DNA from: an uncultured Flavobacteriales bacterium
GTDB taxonomy: Bacteria; Bacteroidota; Bacteroidia; Flavobacteriales; BACL11
Reading direction: 5' to 3'
Assembly (NCBI GenBank): GCA_905478765.1
Contig: CAJQJY010000003.1
Coordinates: 136,488 to 200,487, forward strand
Length of the DNA stretch: 64,000 nt
Shown: positions 53,979 through 63,560 of the stretch, one piece after another
Layout: the number at the start of each line of letters is the position of its first letter
How positions within the stretch are numbered: position 1 is the first letter of the stretch
Translations under genes and position numbers: made by a program
Notes under the pieces: model-generated
Database searches by the model: none
Seen by the model: the letters and a program-made list of their open reading frames with translations, nothing else
Told to the model about the DNA's origin: nothing

Positions 53979-56648
53979 TTATAATTCTAGAGTAATTTGT
54001 CCGCCACCATACTCATCATCTTCAGGTTTCACCTCTTTTGATGATTCTTTAACTTCAGGCTCATTAGTAATCTCTAACTCAATTTCAGTTTTTACTTCAA
54101 TTGGTTTTTCCGCTACCTCAATAATTTCCTCAATTATCTCTAATTCTTGCTCTATTATTTCTTTATAAGGTAAAGAGTCAATCAAGTTGATTTCTTTTAC
54201 TTTTTTAGATGTTAGTTTATTCCCTAGCGCCTTCTCTCCTTTTACAGAAATAAACTCTTCAATGTTAATGATTTGAGTTTGCCTGTCTTTTCCTTTTTCT
54301 TTTACAAATACTATCTCTACTTGAGGTCTCCAATCAGTACTTACAACTTCTAATTGACTATTTTCATTATCGGTAATAAAACTAAAACGAGACATAGTAT
54401 TCTCTACTAAAAATCGTTTCACATAGTAAGCCTGTTTGTTGCCATCAAAATAAACTGCAGAAATAGGCTTATTAGGATTGTTCTGCTCAATTAAAATCAT
54501 ATCCTCATCAAAATGATTAGAGATATCAAATGATTTTAATTCAATTTCACCAGATTGCTGAATCGTTAAAATTTTATCCTCAGCTTTAAAAGCACCAAGT
54601 AATTCTCCTCTTTCATCAACATTTAACCTCTGTACTGTATCATCAAACCAAATTTTACGAGCCGATAAAGTTGAAATTCCTGCTGATTTTAACTCCACTT
54701 TTCTTACTGCTTTTTTAGTAACAATATTTCCACCAGAACCTTTTCCTTTTATTGCAAGTTCAGCAAAATCAACATCAATTTTAAGCGTTTTAAGTTTTGC
54801 TAATTTTTTCAAATGCACAGTTACTGTTTCTGCCTCACCATTTGGGTTAGCAGTAAAATATAGTACTTTACTTCCTTTTTCTGATTTTGTTAATCCGTAA
54901 TCTCTACCCCTAGTAATTGACTTAACAGGGAAGCGTTTCATCATAGAAGTACCAGACTTCCCATCCTTATAAATCATATTATAAATAGTTCGCTCATCTT
55001 TCTTTTTAAAGACCGCACAATGAATTATTTCTTTACCAACAAAGACCTTGCTACCCACTTTTACAACTTGCATACTACCATCTTTTTTAAAAACAATAAT
55101 ATCATCAATATCTGAGCAATCACAAACATATTCATCCTTTCGCATAGATGTACCAATAAAACCTTCTTCTTTATTTATATAAAGTTTTTTATTAGCCACA
55201 ACTACTTTAGTTGCATCTATACTTTCAAAAGTTTTAATTTCAGTTTTACGCTCCTTCCCTTTTCCGTATTTCGTTTTTAAGTTTTTGAAATAATCAATAG
55301 CGTAATCAGTCAGATTGGCTAAATAACCTTTTATCTCTTCAATTTTTGCTTCAAGTTTTAAGAGTTCTTCATTTGCTTTATTCAAGTCAAACTTAGTTAT
55401 TTTCTTAATCTTAATTTCGGTTAATCTTTCAACATCCTCATCCGTAACATCTCTTAATAAATTCTTAGCATGAGGTTTTAATTCTTTATGAATAGTCGCA
55501 ATAATCTCTTTCCAATTATCAAGCTCTTCAATTTTATGGTAAATCCTATTTTCAATAAATATCCTTTCCAATGATGCGAAATGCCATTTTTCTTGAAGTT
55601 CAGAAAGGTTAACTTCTAATTCTTGTTTTAATAAATTTAGCGTATGTTCAGTTGATTGTTTTAATATCTCAGAAACTCCAAGGAATTTTGGCCTATCATC
55701 TTCAATAATACATGATAAAGGAGAAATAGAAACTTCACAATCAGTAAACCTATATAAAGCATCTATAGTTTTATCAGGAGAAATTCCTGCTGGAATTGTA
55801 ATTGAAATTTCAACATGTTCTGCCGTATTATCCTCTACCTTTTTAACCTTAATTTTTCCTTTATCATTAGCTCTAAGGATAGAATTAATTAAAGATGTAG
55901 TAGTTGTAGAAAAAGGCAATTCTGAAACAATAAGTGTATGCTTATCTTCTTGATGAATTTTAGCTCTTACCCTTATTTTACCTCCTCTTAGTCCATCATT
56001 ATAATTACTAAAATCAGCACTTCCTCCACTATAAAAATCAGGATAAATTTTTGGCTTAACTCCTTTCAATACTTTTATAGATGCATCAATAAGTTCATTG
56101 AAGTTATGAGGTAATATTTTTGTTGATAGTCCAACTGCAATACCTTCAACTCCATGTACTAATAATAAAGGAAACTTTACTGGCAATGTTACTGGCTCTC
56201 TACCCCTACCATCATAAGAAGCTGACCAGTTTGTAATCTTCTTATTATAAACAACATCTAGTGCAAAGGGAGTTAATCTCACCTCAATATACCTTGAAGC
56301 AGCTGCTCTATCACCAGTCGCAACATTACCCCAGTTTCCCTGCATATCAAGCAATAAATCCTTTTGTCCAACTTGCACCATAGCATCACCAATTGATGCA
56401 TCACCATGAGGATGATATTTCATAGTATGTCCAATAACATTAGCTACTTTATGATACCTCCCATCATCTAGCTCCTTTAATGAATGAAGTATCCTTCTTT
56501 GTACAGGTTTTAATCCGTCATTAATATGAGGGACAGCACGCTCCAAAATAACATAAGAAGAATAATCCAAAAACCAGTTTTGATACATGCCTGAAACATG
56601 TATAACTGACTCTTGATTATTTTTGTTTTGTTCCAAATCTTCCTCCAT
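53979..56648 (-). CDS. parC: DNA topoisomerase IV subunit A-like (type IIA topoisomerase)
   Basis: The 889-aa protein has the GyrA/ParC N-terminal domain (YSSYVILERAVPHINDGLKPVQRRIL, KVANVIGHTMKYHPHGDASIGDAMV) with the catalytic Tyr 120 in DRAAASRYIEVRL. A coiled-coil tower and a C-terminal DNA-wrapping region of divergent repeats follow. An acidic Glu-rich tail ends the protein. No GyrA-box is evident, and it pairs with the ParE-like gene two genes upstream, so topoisomerase IV is favoured over gyrase. It decatenates chromosomes. The start lies directly after the stop of the membrane protein gene. Confidence 0.9.
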   Translation of the reverse strand: MEEDLEQNKNNQESVIHVSGMYQNWFLDYSSYVILERAVPHINDGLKPVQRRILHSLKELDDGRYHKVANVIGHTMKYHPHGDASIGDAMVQVGQKDLLLDMQGNWGNVATGDRAAASRYIEVRLTPFALDVVYNKKITNWSASYDGRGREPVTLPVKFPLLLVHGVEGIAVGLSTKILPHNFNELIDASIKVLKGVKPKIYPDFYSGGSADFSNYNDGLRGGKIRVRAKIHQEDKHTLIVSELPFSTTTTSLINSILRANDKGKIKVKKVEDNTAEHVEISITIPAGISPDKTIDALYRFTDCEVSISPLSCIIEDDRPKFLGVSEILKQSTEHTLNLLKQELEVNLSELQEKWHFASLERIFIENRIYHKIEELDNWKEIIATIHKELKPHAKNLLRDVTDEDVERLTEIKIKKITKFDLNKANEELLKLEAKIEEIKGYLANLTDYAIDYFKNLKTKYGKGKERKTEIKTFESIDATKVVVANKKLYINKEEGFIGTSMRKDEYVCDCSDIDDIIVFKKDGSMQVVKVGSKVFVGKEIIHCAVFKKKDERTIYNMIYKDGKSGTSMMKRFPVKSITRGRDYGLTKSEKGSKVLYFTANPNGEAETVTVHLKKLAKLKTLKIDVDFAELAIKGKGSGGNIVTKKAVRKVELKSAGISTLSARKIWFDDTVQRLNVDERGELLGAFKAEDKILTIQQSGEIELKSFDISNHFDEDMILIEQNNPNKPISAVYFDGNKQAYYVKRFLVENTMSRFSFITDNENSQLEVVSTDWRPQVEIVFVKEKGKDRQTQIINIEEFISVKGEKALGNKLTSKKVKEINLIDSLPYKEIIEQELEIIEEIIEVAEKPIEVKTEIELEITNEPEVKESSKEVKPEDDEYGGGQITLEL

Positions 56649-57146
56649 CTAATTGTTTTTTACAATTATTCTATCAAAAAATTTACTAATTCTCTCAATT
56701 TCATTTTCTGACATAAAAGTAATATTAAATCGTTTTGCCACTTTCTTACCACTCTGTGTTTCTATCTTCAACATTAATGTTTTATTGAAACTAAAAGGCC
56801 TGTTAAAAAAAGAATAATCTCTTAACATAGCGTGAGGAATATCAACATAATCCTTTGTCTTAAAAAAATCCAGCAACACTCTGTGTGAGGTAATCTGTAT
56901 AACATAAGGATCAAGATTTACTGTATATTTAAAAATTCCAACAATTAAAAAGTATATGATGACAACAGTACTAACTATACTGTAAATAATATTCTCAGCA
57001 AAAAAAATACTAAGACCAGAAAATGGTAAATAAATAATAAACCATTCTGGAATTATTATTGTTGTAACAAACAATATAAACAAACCTCCAACTAAGAATG
57101 TTATTTTTGTTTTATTATTACATTTTAAATTTATATTATGCATCAA
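56649..57146 (-). CDS. Small membrane protein of unknown function between parE and parC
   Basis: The 165-aa protein (163 or 165 aa, since two ATGs are adjacent) has two or three hydrophobic segments in the first ~95 residues ([38 protein letters not shown]). An ~80-residue soluble part follows, with [18 protein letters not shown] and [15 protein letters not shown], faintly like a bacterial PH-type domain. It overlaps the parE end by 11 nt and abuts parC, so it is co-translated with topoisomerase IV. I do not recognise the family. Confidence 0.72.
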   Translation of the reverse strand: MMHNINLKCNNKTKITFLVGGLFILFVTTIIIPEWFIIYLPFSGLSIFFAENIIYSIVSTVVIIYFLIVGIFKYTVNLDPYVIQITSHRVLLDFFKTKDYVDIPHAMLRDYSFFNRPFSFNKTLMLKIETQSGKKVAKRFNITFMSENEIERISKFFDRIIVKNN

Positions 57147-58983
57147 TTATATCCTCTTCTACCCTCAAATTATTAATAATGAAATCTTGTCTTTCTTTTG
57201 TGTTCTTGCCCATATAATACTTTAATAAATCTTGTATTTTATCTTCTTTAGCTAAAATTACAGGGTCTAATCTCATCTCAGGACCAATAAAGTGTTTAAA
57301 CTCATTAGGAGAAATCTCTCCTAAACCTTTAAATCGTGTAATCTCTGCTGATTTTCCTATGACTTCTAATGCACTTATTCTTTCTTCCTCAGAATAACAA
57401 TAGATTGTTTTCTTTTTATTTCTAACTCTAAATAGTGGTGTTTCTAAAATATAAACATGACCTTCCTTTACTAGTTCAGGGAAAAATTGCAAAAAGAAAG
57501 TCAATAACAATAATCTAATATGCATACCATCAACGTCAGCATCTGTAGCAATAACAATTTTATTGTAACGCAAATCATCAATCCCAGTTTCAATATTTAA
57601 GGCTGCTTGCAATAAATTAAATTCCTCATTCTCATACACTACCTTTTTAGTTAATCCATAAGAATTTAATGGTTTACCCCTAAGACTAAAAACAGCTTGC
57701 GTTTTAATATCCCTAGTTTTAGTAATTGATCCAGATGCAGAATCTCCCTCGGTAATAAAAATAGTAGAATCTACTCTAGTATCTTTCTTTTGATCATTAT
57801 AATGTACTCTACAATCTCTTAACTTCTTATTATGAAGATTGGCTTTCTTAGCTCTTTCTCTAGCTAATTTTTTAACTCCAGCCATGGCTTTACGCTCATG
57901 TTCAGCCATTTTTATTTTTCCTTCAATAGTATCAGCAGTACTAGAGTTTTTATGCAAATAATTATCTAAATGTTTCTTTAAGAAATCTTGAATAAAAGTC
58001 AAGACAGTAACTCCATCAGGTTCAATTTCGGTTGAACCTAATTTAGTTTTGGTTTGCGACTCAAATATGGGCTCAATAACTTTAATACTTACAGCAGCAT
58101 TTATTGCTTGCCTAATATCAGTAGAATCATAATTTTTACCAAAAAACTCTCTTATTGTTTTTACTAATCCTTGCCTAAAAGCACCTTGATGCGTACCACC
58201 CTGTACAGTATGTTGCCCATTAACAAAAGAATAATACTGCTCAGAATATTGGTTTTTACAATGAGTTATTGCTACCTCAATATCATCTGCTTTAAGATGA
58301 ATAATTGGGTATAACATTTCAGCATCAGTTCTTTGTTCTAATAGATCAAAAAGTCCGTTTTCAGAGTAGAATTTTTCACCATTGAAAATTATTGTTAATC
58401 CTGGATTAAGGTAACAATAATTCCACATCATTTTCTCTACATATTCATTAATGAATCTGTATTTTCCAAATAGTTCTTCATCAGCAATAAAGGAAACTTT
58501 AGTTCCTCTCCTACTTGTGTTTTCTTGTATACTTTCCTCATTAGTAATTACACCTTGTGAGAATTCTACTAATTTACTTTTACCCTCACGAATAGATCTG
58601 ATTTTGAAGTAAGATGACAATGCATTTGCCGCTTTTGTTCCAACTCCATTAAGTCCTACTGATTTTTTAAAAACCTTGGAATCGTATTTTGCTCCTGTAT
58701 TAATTTTAGATACACAATCAACAACTTTTCCAAGTGGAATACCCCTTCCAAAATCACGAACAGTGACTTTATTATTACGAACAGTAACTTCAATAGTCTT
58801 TCCATTTCCCATCACATACTCATCAATTGAATTGTCAAGCACTTCTTTTAAAAGAATATAAACGCCATCATCAGGAGATGATCCATTACCCATTTTCCCA
58901 ATGTACATTCCAGGTCGTAATCTGATATGTTCTTTCCAATCTAACGATCGGATACTATCTTCATTATAGTTAGCTTCAGCCAT
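57136..58983 (-). CDS. parE: DNA topoisomerase IV subunit B-like (ATPase)
   Basis: The 615-aa protein has the GHKL ATPase region ([56 protein letters not shown]) and the TOPRIM part ([47 protein letters not shown]). It ends [18 protein letters not shown]. Together these define a GyrB/ParE subunit. The short length without the GyrB insert, and co-transcription with the ParC-like gene, favour ParE. It powers strand passage. Confidence 0.93.
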   Translation of the reverse strand: MAEANYNEDSIRSLDWKEHIRLRPGMYIGKMGNGSSPDDGVYILLKEVLDNSIDEYVMGNGKTIEVTVRNNKVTVRDFGRGIPLGKVVDCVSKINTGAKYDSKVFKKSVGLNGVGTKAANALSSYFKIRSIREGKSKLVEFSQGVITNEESIQENTSRRGTKVSFIADEELFGKYRFINEYVEKMMWNYCYLNPGLTIIFNGEKFYSENGLFDLLEQRTDAEMLYPIIHLKADDIEVAITHCKNQYSEQYYSFVNGQHTVQGGTHQGAFRQGLVKTIREFFGKNYDSTDIRQAINAAVSIKVIEPIFESQTKTKLGSTEIEPDGVTVLTFIQDFLKKHLDNYLHKNSSTADTIEGKIKMAEHERKAMAGVKKLARERAKKANLHNKKLRDCRVHYNDQKKDTRVDSTIFITEGDSASGSITKTRDIKTQAVFSLRGKPLNSYGLTKKVVYENEEFNLLQAALNIETGIDDLRYNKIVIATDADVDGMHIRLLLLTFFLQFFPELVKEGHVYILETPLFRVRNKKKTIYCYSEEERISALEVIGKSAEITRFKGLGEISPNEFKHFIGPEMRLDPVILAKEDKIQDLLKYYMGKNTKERQDFIINNLRVEEDIIDA

Positions 58984-59020
58984 TATTTTCCTAATTTACT
59001 TCCTTCATTTTGATAGAATG

Positions 59021-59028
59021 CAAATATA
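59021..59028 (-). promoter_or_regulatory. TAnnTTTG -7 box for parE operon
   Basis: Reads TATATTTG followed by CA on the minus strand, about 37 nt upstream of the ATG at 58983. Confidence 0.68.
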
Positions 59029-59126
59029 AAATACTCTTTATTTTATTTTAAGAAACTAGAAACGCGTTATTAACAGGCTTTTCAACTTCTTATAAGCTTA
59101 TAATTTTTTAGTTTTTAGATTTTGTC

Positions 59127-60224
59127 TTAAACATTAAAACGAAAATGCATAATATCACCATCTTTAACTACATAATCTTTACCCTCAACTGATAGTTTTC
59201 CATTATCCTTACAAGCTTGCTCAGAACCTAAATTTACATAATCATTGTAGGCCATAACTTCAGCTCGAATAAATCCTTTTTCAAAATCAGTATGAATAAC
59301 AGCTGCAGCTTGTGGTGCTTTTGTACCTTCAGTAATTGTCCAAGCTCTTACCTCTTTTACTCCAGCAGTAAAATAAGTTTGTAAATTTAATAACTTATAA
59401 GTTGATTGTATTAAATAATGAACTCCAGGTTTTTCTAAACCTAATTCCTCAAGAAACATTTCTTGTTCTTCAATCTCTTCTAATTCTGCAATTTCTGCTT
59501 CAATTGCAGTTGCAATAAGTAATACCTCAGCATCTTCACCTTTTACAGCTTCTTTTACTGCCATTACATGTTTATTTCCTTCTTTTACTGATGCCTCATC
59601 AACATTACACATATACAAAACTGGCTTAGCAGTTATTAAATGCAAATCATTTATAACTTCTAGTTCATCATCAGTGGCATCTATACTTCTTGCTGAATTT
59701 CCAGCCTCCAAATGAGCAATATATTTATCGCAAATAGCTAGTATTTTTTGTCCAGCTTTATCACCTGACTTAGCAGTACGAGCATTCTTTTCTCGCAATT
59801 TTTCTAAAGTTTCTAAATCCTTTAATTGCAACTCCATATCAATTGTCTCTTTATCCCTTACTGGATCAACCGAACCATCTACATGAATAATATTGTCATC
59901 ATCAAAACACCTTAACACATGAATAATAGCGTTTGTTTCACGAATATTTCCTAAAAACTTATTTCCAAGACCCTCTCCATTACTTGCCCCTTTGACTAAA
60001 CCTGCAATATCAACTATCTCTACAGTAGTTGGCATTACTCTTTCAGGATTTACAATTTTTGACAATGCCTCTAATCTATCATCAGGCACTGAAATAATAC
60101 CAACATTAGGTTCAATTGTACAAAAAGGGAAATTAGCTGATTGTGCCTTAGCTTTTGATAAACAGTTAAAAAGAGTTGACTTACCTACATTTGGTAATCC
60201 TACAATTCCACATTTTAATGCCAT
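59127..60224 (-). CDS. ychF: Redox-regulated ribosome-binding ATPase YchF
   Basis: The 365-aa OBG-family protein has the P-loop GLPNVGKST at 8-16, switch-like PFCTIEPNVG, DIAGLVKGASNGEGLGNKFL, and an NVDE in place of the usual NKxD, the change that gives YchF its ATP preference. The C-terminal TGS domain includes AVIHTDFEKGFIRAEV and ends MHFRFNV. It is a conserved ribosome-associated ATPase. Its length is normal and it is transcribed alone. Confidence 0.96.
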   Translation of the reverse strand: MALKCGIVGLPNVGKSTLFNCLSKAKAQSANFPFCTIEPNVGIISVPDDRLEALSKIVNPERVMPTTVEIVDIAGLVKGASNGEGLGNKFLGNIRETNAIIHVLRCFDDDNIIHVDGSVDPVRDKETIDMELQLKDLETLEKLREKNARTAKSGDKAGQKILAICDKYIAHLEAGNSARSIDATDDELEVINDLHLITAKPVLYMCNVDEASVKEGNKHVMAVKEAVKGEDAEVLLIATAIEAEIAELEEIEEQEMFLEELGLEKPGVHYLIQSTYKLLNLQTYFTAGVKEVRAWTITEGTKAPQAAAVIHTDFEKGFIRAEVMAYNDYVNLGSEQACKDNGKLSVEGKDYVVKDGDIMHFRFNV

Positions 60225-60246
60225 AATTCTATTATTTAAAGGTCGG

Positions 60247-60254
60247 CAAAGATA
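60247..60254 (-). promoter_or_regulatory. TAnnTTTG -7 box for ychF
   Basis: Reads TATCTTTG followed by CC on the minus strand, 22 nt upstream of the ATG at 60224. Confidence 0.68.
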
Positions 60255-60379
60255 TCATTTTAGATAATAGATAATATACATTATATATAAGATTCTATAC
60301 ATATTATTTTTGTCAACAATCCGTTAATAAGTACACATATATAAAAGTAATAAATTTATCAATCAGAAATGGCTATTCT

Positions 60380-60387
60380 TAAATTTG
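60380..60387 (+). promoter_or_regulatory. TAnnTTTG -7 box for transketolase operon
   Basis: Reads TAAATTTG followed by CG, 25 nt upstream of the ATG at 60413, and drives the split transketolase/vWA operon. Confidence 0.7.
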
Positions 60388-60412
60388 CGGTTAAATCAAT
60401 CAAGCTATAAAA

Positions 60413-61258
60413 ATGCCAAACATTACAGAATTAAATAATACAGTTACACAAATAAGAAGGGATATAGTAAGAATGGTACATGCCAATAGCTCAGGTCACC
60501 CAGGAGGATCATTAGGATGTACTGAGTTTTTAACAGTACTCTATTTTGATGTAATGAATCATAACACCAATTTTATTATGGATGCAAAAGGAGAAGATGT
60601 ATTCTTTTTATCAAACGGACATATATCTCCTGTATTCTACTCAGTTTTAGCAAGATGTGGTTATTTTGATGTAGCTGAATTGGCAACTTTCCGTAAGCTT
60701 AACAGTAGATTGCAAGGGCATCCAACAACTCATGAAGGCTTAGAAGGAATTCGTATGGCTTCAGGATCATTAGGGCAAGGATTATCCAATGCTATTGGTG
60801 CGGCACTTACCAAAAAACTAATTAACGATGATTCAATTGTCTATACTTTACATGGTGATGGTGAATTGCAAGAAGGTCAATGTTGGGAAGCGTTTATGTA
60901 CGCAAGTGCTAAAAAAGTAGATAACCTTATAGCAACTATTGATTACAACCAAAAACAAATTGATGGATCTTTGGATGAGGTATTGCCTATGGGAAATCTT
61001 ACAGCTAAACTTGAGGCTTTTGATTGGCTAGTGCTTGAAGAAAAAAAAGGAAACAATTTAGAAGCAATAATCAAAACCTTAAATAAAGCAAAAGAGCTTA
61101 GTGGGAAGGGTAAACCTGTTGCTATCATTTTACACACAGAAATGGGTAATGGAGTTGATTATATGATGGGAACTCACAAATGGCATGGCTCTGCTCCTAA
61201 TGATGACCAATTAGCAAATGCACTTTCACAAAACTCTGAAACTTTAGGTGATTACTAA
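60413..61258 (+). CDS. Transketolase, N-terminal (ThDP-binding) subunit
   Basis: The 281-aa protein covers only the first transketolase domain: SSGHPGGSLGCTEFL, FLSNGHISPVFYSVL, ASGSLGQGLSNAIGAAL and the ThDP motif HGDGELQEGQCWEAF...DYNQ. It pairs with the C-terminal subunit encoded two genes later to interconvert pentose and triose/hexose phosphates. Split transketolase is known in several bacteria and archaea. A gene for a secreted vWA protein starts inside its end (11-nt overlap), separating the two subunits. Confidence 0.94.
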   Translation: MPNITELNNTVTQIRRDIVRMVHANSSGHPGGSLGCTEFLTVLYFDVMNHNTNFIMDAKGEDVFFLSNGHISPVFYSVLARCGYFDVAELATFRKLNSRLQGHPTTHEGLEGIRMASGSLGQGLSNAIGAALTKKLINDDSIVYTLHGDGELQEGQCWEAFMYASAKKVDNLIATIDYNQKQIDGSLDEVLPMGNLTAKLEAFDWLVLEEKKGNNLEAIIKTLNKAKELSGKGKPVAIILHTEMGNGVDYMMGTHKWHGSAPNDDQLANALSQNSETLGDY

Positions 61259-62621
61259 GAATATTAAGATATTATTAATGGCTACTCTCTTGTTTATGGG
61301 GAGCTTTTCTGCTATGGCTCAAAAAAAGAAAGATCCAGTTAATCGTATCTTATTTATATTTGATGCATCACAATCAATGTTAGGAAGGTGGCAAAGTGGT
61401 CGTAAGATTGACATTGCCAAAAAGCTACTAAGTAATATGGTTGATTCTTTACAAAATATTGAAAACCTAGAAATTGGACTAAGAGTTTACGGACATAAAA
61501 GTGGTTATCCTCCACAAGATTGTGATGATACTCATTTGGAAGTAAATTTCTTAAAAGCAGAATTTGCAGTAGATATAATAAAAAAGAAATTAAAAGTAAT
61601 AAGAGCTAGAGGAACAACCCCAATAGCCCGATCATTAGAAGAGGGAGCAAAAGATTTTCCTAGTGGTGATGCAAGAAATATAGTAATACTTATTACCGAT
61701 GGAAAAGAAGAATGCGGAATGGATCCTTGTGCGGTTTCTCGACTTTATCAAAGAAAAGGGATTATTTTAAAACCTTTCGTTATTGGTGTTGGGCTTGATG
61801 AAAGTTGGAAAAATTCATTTGATTGTGTTGGTAGATTTTTTGATGCAAGTAAAGAAGCTGATTTCACAAATATTTTAAATATTGTAATCTCACATGTTAT
61901 TGACAATACAACAGCTCAAGTAAACTTGTTAGATGAAAATGGAGAGACAATTGAAACTAATGTAAACCTTACTTTTTACAATGATTTTACAGGAACTTCA
62001 AAATACAATTACATCCATACAATGAATGCTTATGGCAATCCTGATACTATGGTAATTGATCCTGTTTTGTCTTATAAAGTTGTAGCACATACAATTCCAC
62101 CTGTAAGTATTAGTAATATTACTCTTACTCCAGGAAAACACACTATAATTCCGATAAACACTCCTCAGGGCGAATTAGAAATAAAAATGAATTCTAAAAT
62201 TAAGTACCAGTATATTGTTCGCCTTGCTGGAGTCGACACTACTTTAAATGTTCAAGAAATTAATGAAATTGAGAAATATTTAATTGGAAGATACGATATT
62301 GAACTTTTAACTTTACCAAGAAAAAAGTTTTATGATGTAGAAGTAAATCAAAGCAGTAAAACTACCTATTCGATTCCAACTCCTGGTTTGGCTAACATTT
62401 TACTGCCATCAAAAGGATATGGAGGTTTGTATGTTAAAAATGGTGATGAACTGGAGCAGATATATCATTTTAAAGGAGAAAAAACACAACACAGATTAAC
62501 GTTATTGCCCGGAAATTACAAAGTAGTTTTTAGGGCAATATCAGCTAAAAATCATATTTATACTACAGAAGAAAGTTTTAAACTTAGATCAGGACAATCA
62601 GAACTTATAAAAATCTATTAA
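61248..62621 (+). CDS. Secreted von Willebrand A domain protein
   Basis: The 457-aa protein has a signal peptide ending FSAMAQ, then a vWA domain with an intact metal site: D39, S41 and S43 in DASQSM, a Thr in RGTTPIAR and Asp in ILITDGKEECG. Two cysteine-bearing loops (PQDCDD, CGMDPCA) and about 220 residues of beta-sandwich repeats follow (for example VSISNITLTPGKHTIIP and RLTLLPGNYKVVFRA). It should act outside the cytosol in protein binding. Overlap with the transketolase N-subunit and the 2-nt gap to the C-subunit show co-transcription, but no functional link to transketolase is obvious. Confidence 0.87.
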   Translation: MITKNIKILLMATLLFMGSFSAMAQKKKDPVNRILFIFDASQSMLGRWQSGRKIDIAKKLLSNMVDSLQNIENLEIGLRVYGHKSGYPPQDCDDTHLEVNFLKAEFAVDIIKKKLKVIRARGTTPIARSLEEGAKDFPSGDARNIVILITDGKEECGMDPCAVSRLYQRKGIILKPFVIGVGLDESWKNSFDCVGRFFDASKEADFTNILNIVISHVIDNTTAQVNLLDENGETIETNVNLTFYNDFTGTSKYNYIHTMNAYGNPDTMVIDPVLSYKVVAHTIPPVSISNITLTPGKHTIIPINTPQGELEIKMNSKIKYQYIVRLAGVDTTLNVQEINEIEKYLIGRYDIELLTLPRKKFYDVEVNQSSKTTYSIPTPGLANILLPSKGYGGLYVKNGDELEQIYHFKGEKTQHRLTLLPGNYKVVFRAISAKNHIYTTEESFKLRSGQSELIKIY

Positions 62622-62623
62622 AA

Positions 62624-63559
62624 ATGGAAATGAAAGATACACGCTCAGGATTTGGAGCAGGATTAACAGAATTAGGAAGAAAAAACCCAGATGTAGTTGC
62701 ACTTTGTGCTGACCTTACAGGATCATTAAAAATGAATGATTTTCAAGATGAAAATCCTGAACGATTTTTCCAGATTGGTATAGCTGAGGCAAATATGATT
62801 GGCATTGCTGCAGGTATGACTATTGGAGGTAAAATTCCTTTTACAGGAACTTTTGCTAACTTTTCTACTTCTCGTGTTTACGATCAAATTCGTCAGTCAG
62901 TAGCTTATTCTGGTAAAAATGTAAAAATTTGCGCTTCACATGCTGGGATTACTTTAGGTGAAGATGGGGCTACTCATCAAGTACTGGAAGATATTGGCAT
63001 GATGAAAATGCTACCTCACATGGTTGTTATCAATCCTTGTGATTACAATCAAACAAAAGCGGCTACTATTGCTATTGCTGATTATGTAGGCCCAGTTTAT
63101 TTAAGATTTGGAAGACCAAAAGTTCCTAACTTCACTCCTACTGATCAAAAATTTGAAATAGGTAAAGCATTGCATTTAAAACAAGGAAATGATGTAACTA
63201 TATTTGCTACTGGGCATTTAGTATGGGAAGCTTTAGAAGCTGCAAAAACTTTAGATTCAGAAGGAATTTCTGCAGAAGTAATAAATATACATACCATTAA
63301 ACCTTTAGATAATGATGCAATCTTAAAAGCTGTAGCAAACACTAAATGTATAGTTACAGCTGAGGAACATATGCTGAATGGCGGACTTGGAGATAGCATT
63401 GCTCAACTTCTATCAAGAAAAAACCCTACTCCTATTGAAATGGTAGGAATGGATGATAGCTTTGGGGAAAGCGGACCTCCTATGAAATTGATGGAGAAAT
63501 ACGGAATTGATAGAAATGCTATTGTTGAATCTGCTAAAAAAGTGATTACTAGAAAATAA
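62624..63559 (+). CDS. Transketolase, C-terminal subunit
   Basis: The 311-aa protein carries the pyrimidine-binding and C-terminal transketolase domains: RSGFGAGLTELGRKNPDVVALCADLTGS, FFQIGIAEANMIGIAAGMT, GKIPFTGTFANFSTSRVYDQIRQSVAY and AEEHMLNGGLGDSIAQLL. The catalytic Glu is in the GIAEANM segment. It completes the enzyme begun by the gene at 60413. The next gene starts 1 nt after its stop. Confidence 0.94.
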   Translation: MEMKDTRSGFGAGLTELGRKNPDVVALCADLTGSLKMNDFQDENPERFFQIGIAEANMIGIAAGMTIGGKIPFTGTFANFSTSRVYDQIRQSVAYSGKNVKICASHAGITLGEDGATHQVLEDIGMMKMLPHMVVINPCDYNQTKAATIAIADYVGPVYLRFGRPKVPNFTPTDQKFEIGKALHLKQGNDVTIFATGHLVWEALEAAKTLDSEGISAEVINIHTIKPLDNDAILKAVANTKCIVTAEEHMLNGGLGDSIAQLLSRKNPTPIEMVGMDDSFGESGPPMKLMEKYGIDRNAIVESAKKVITRK

Positions 63560-63560
63560 A

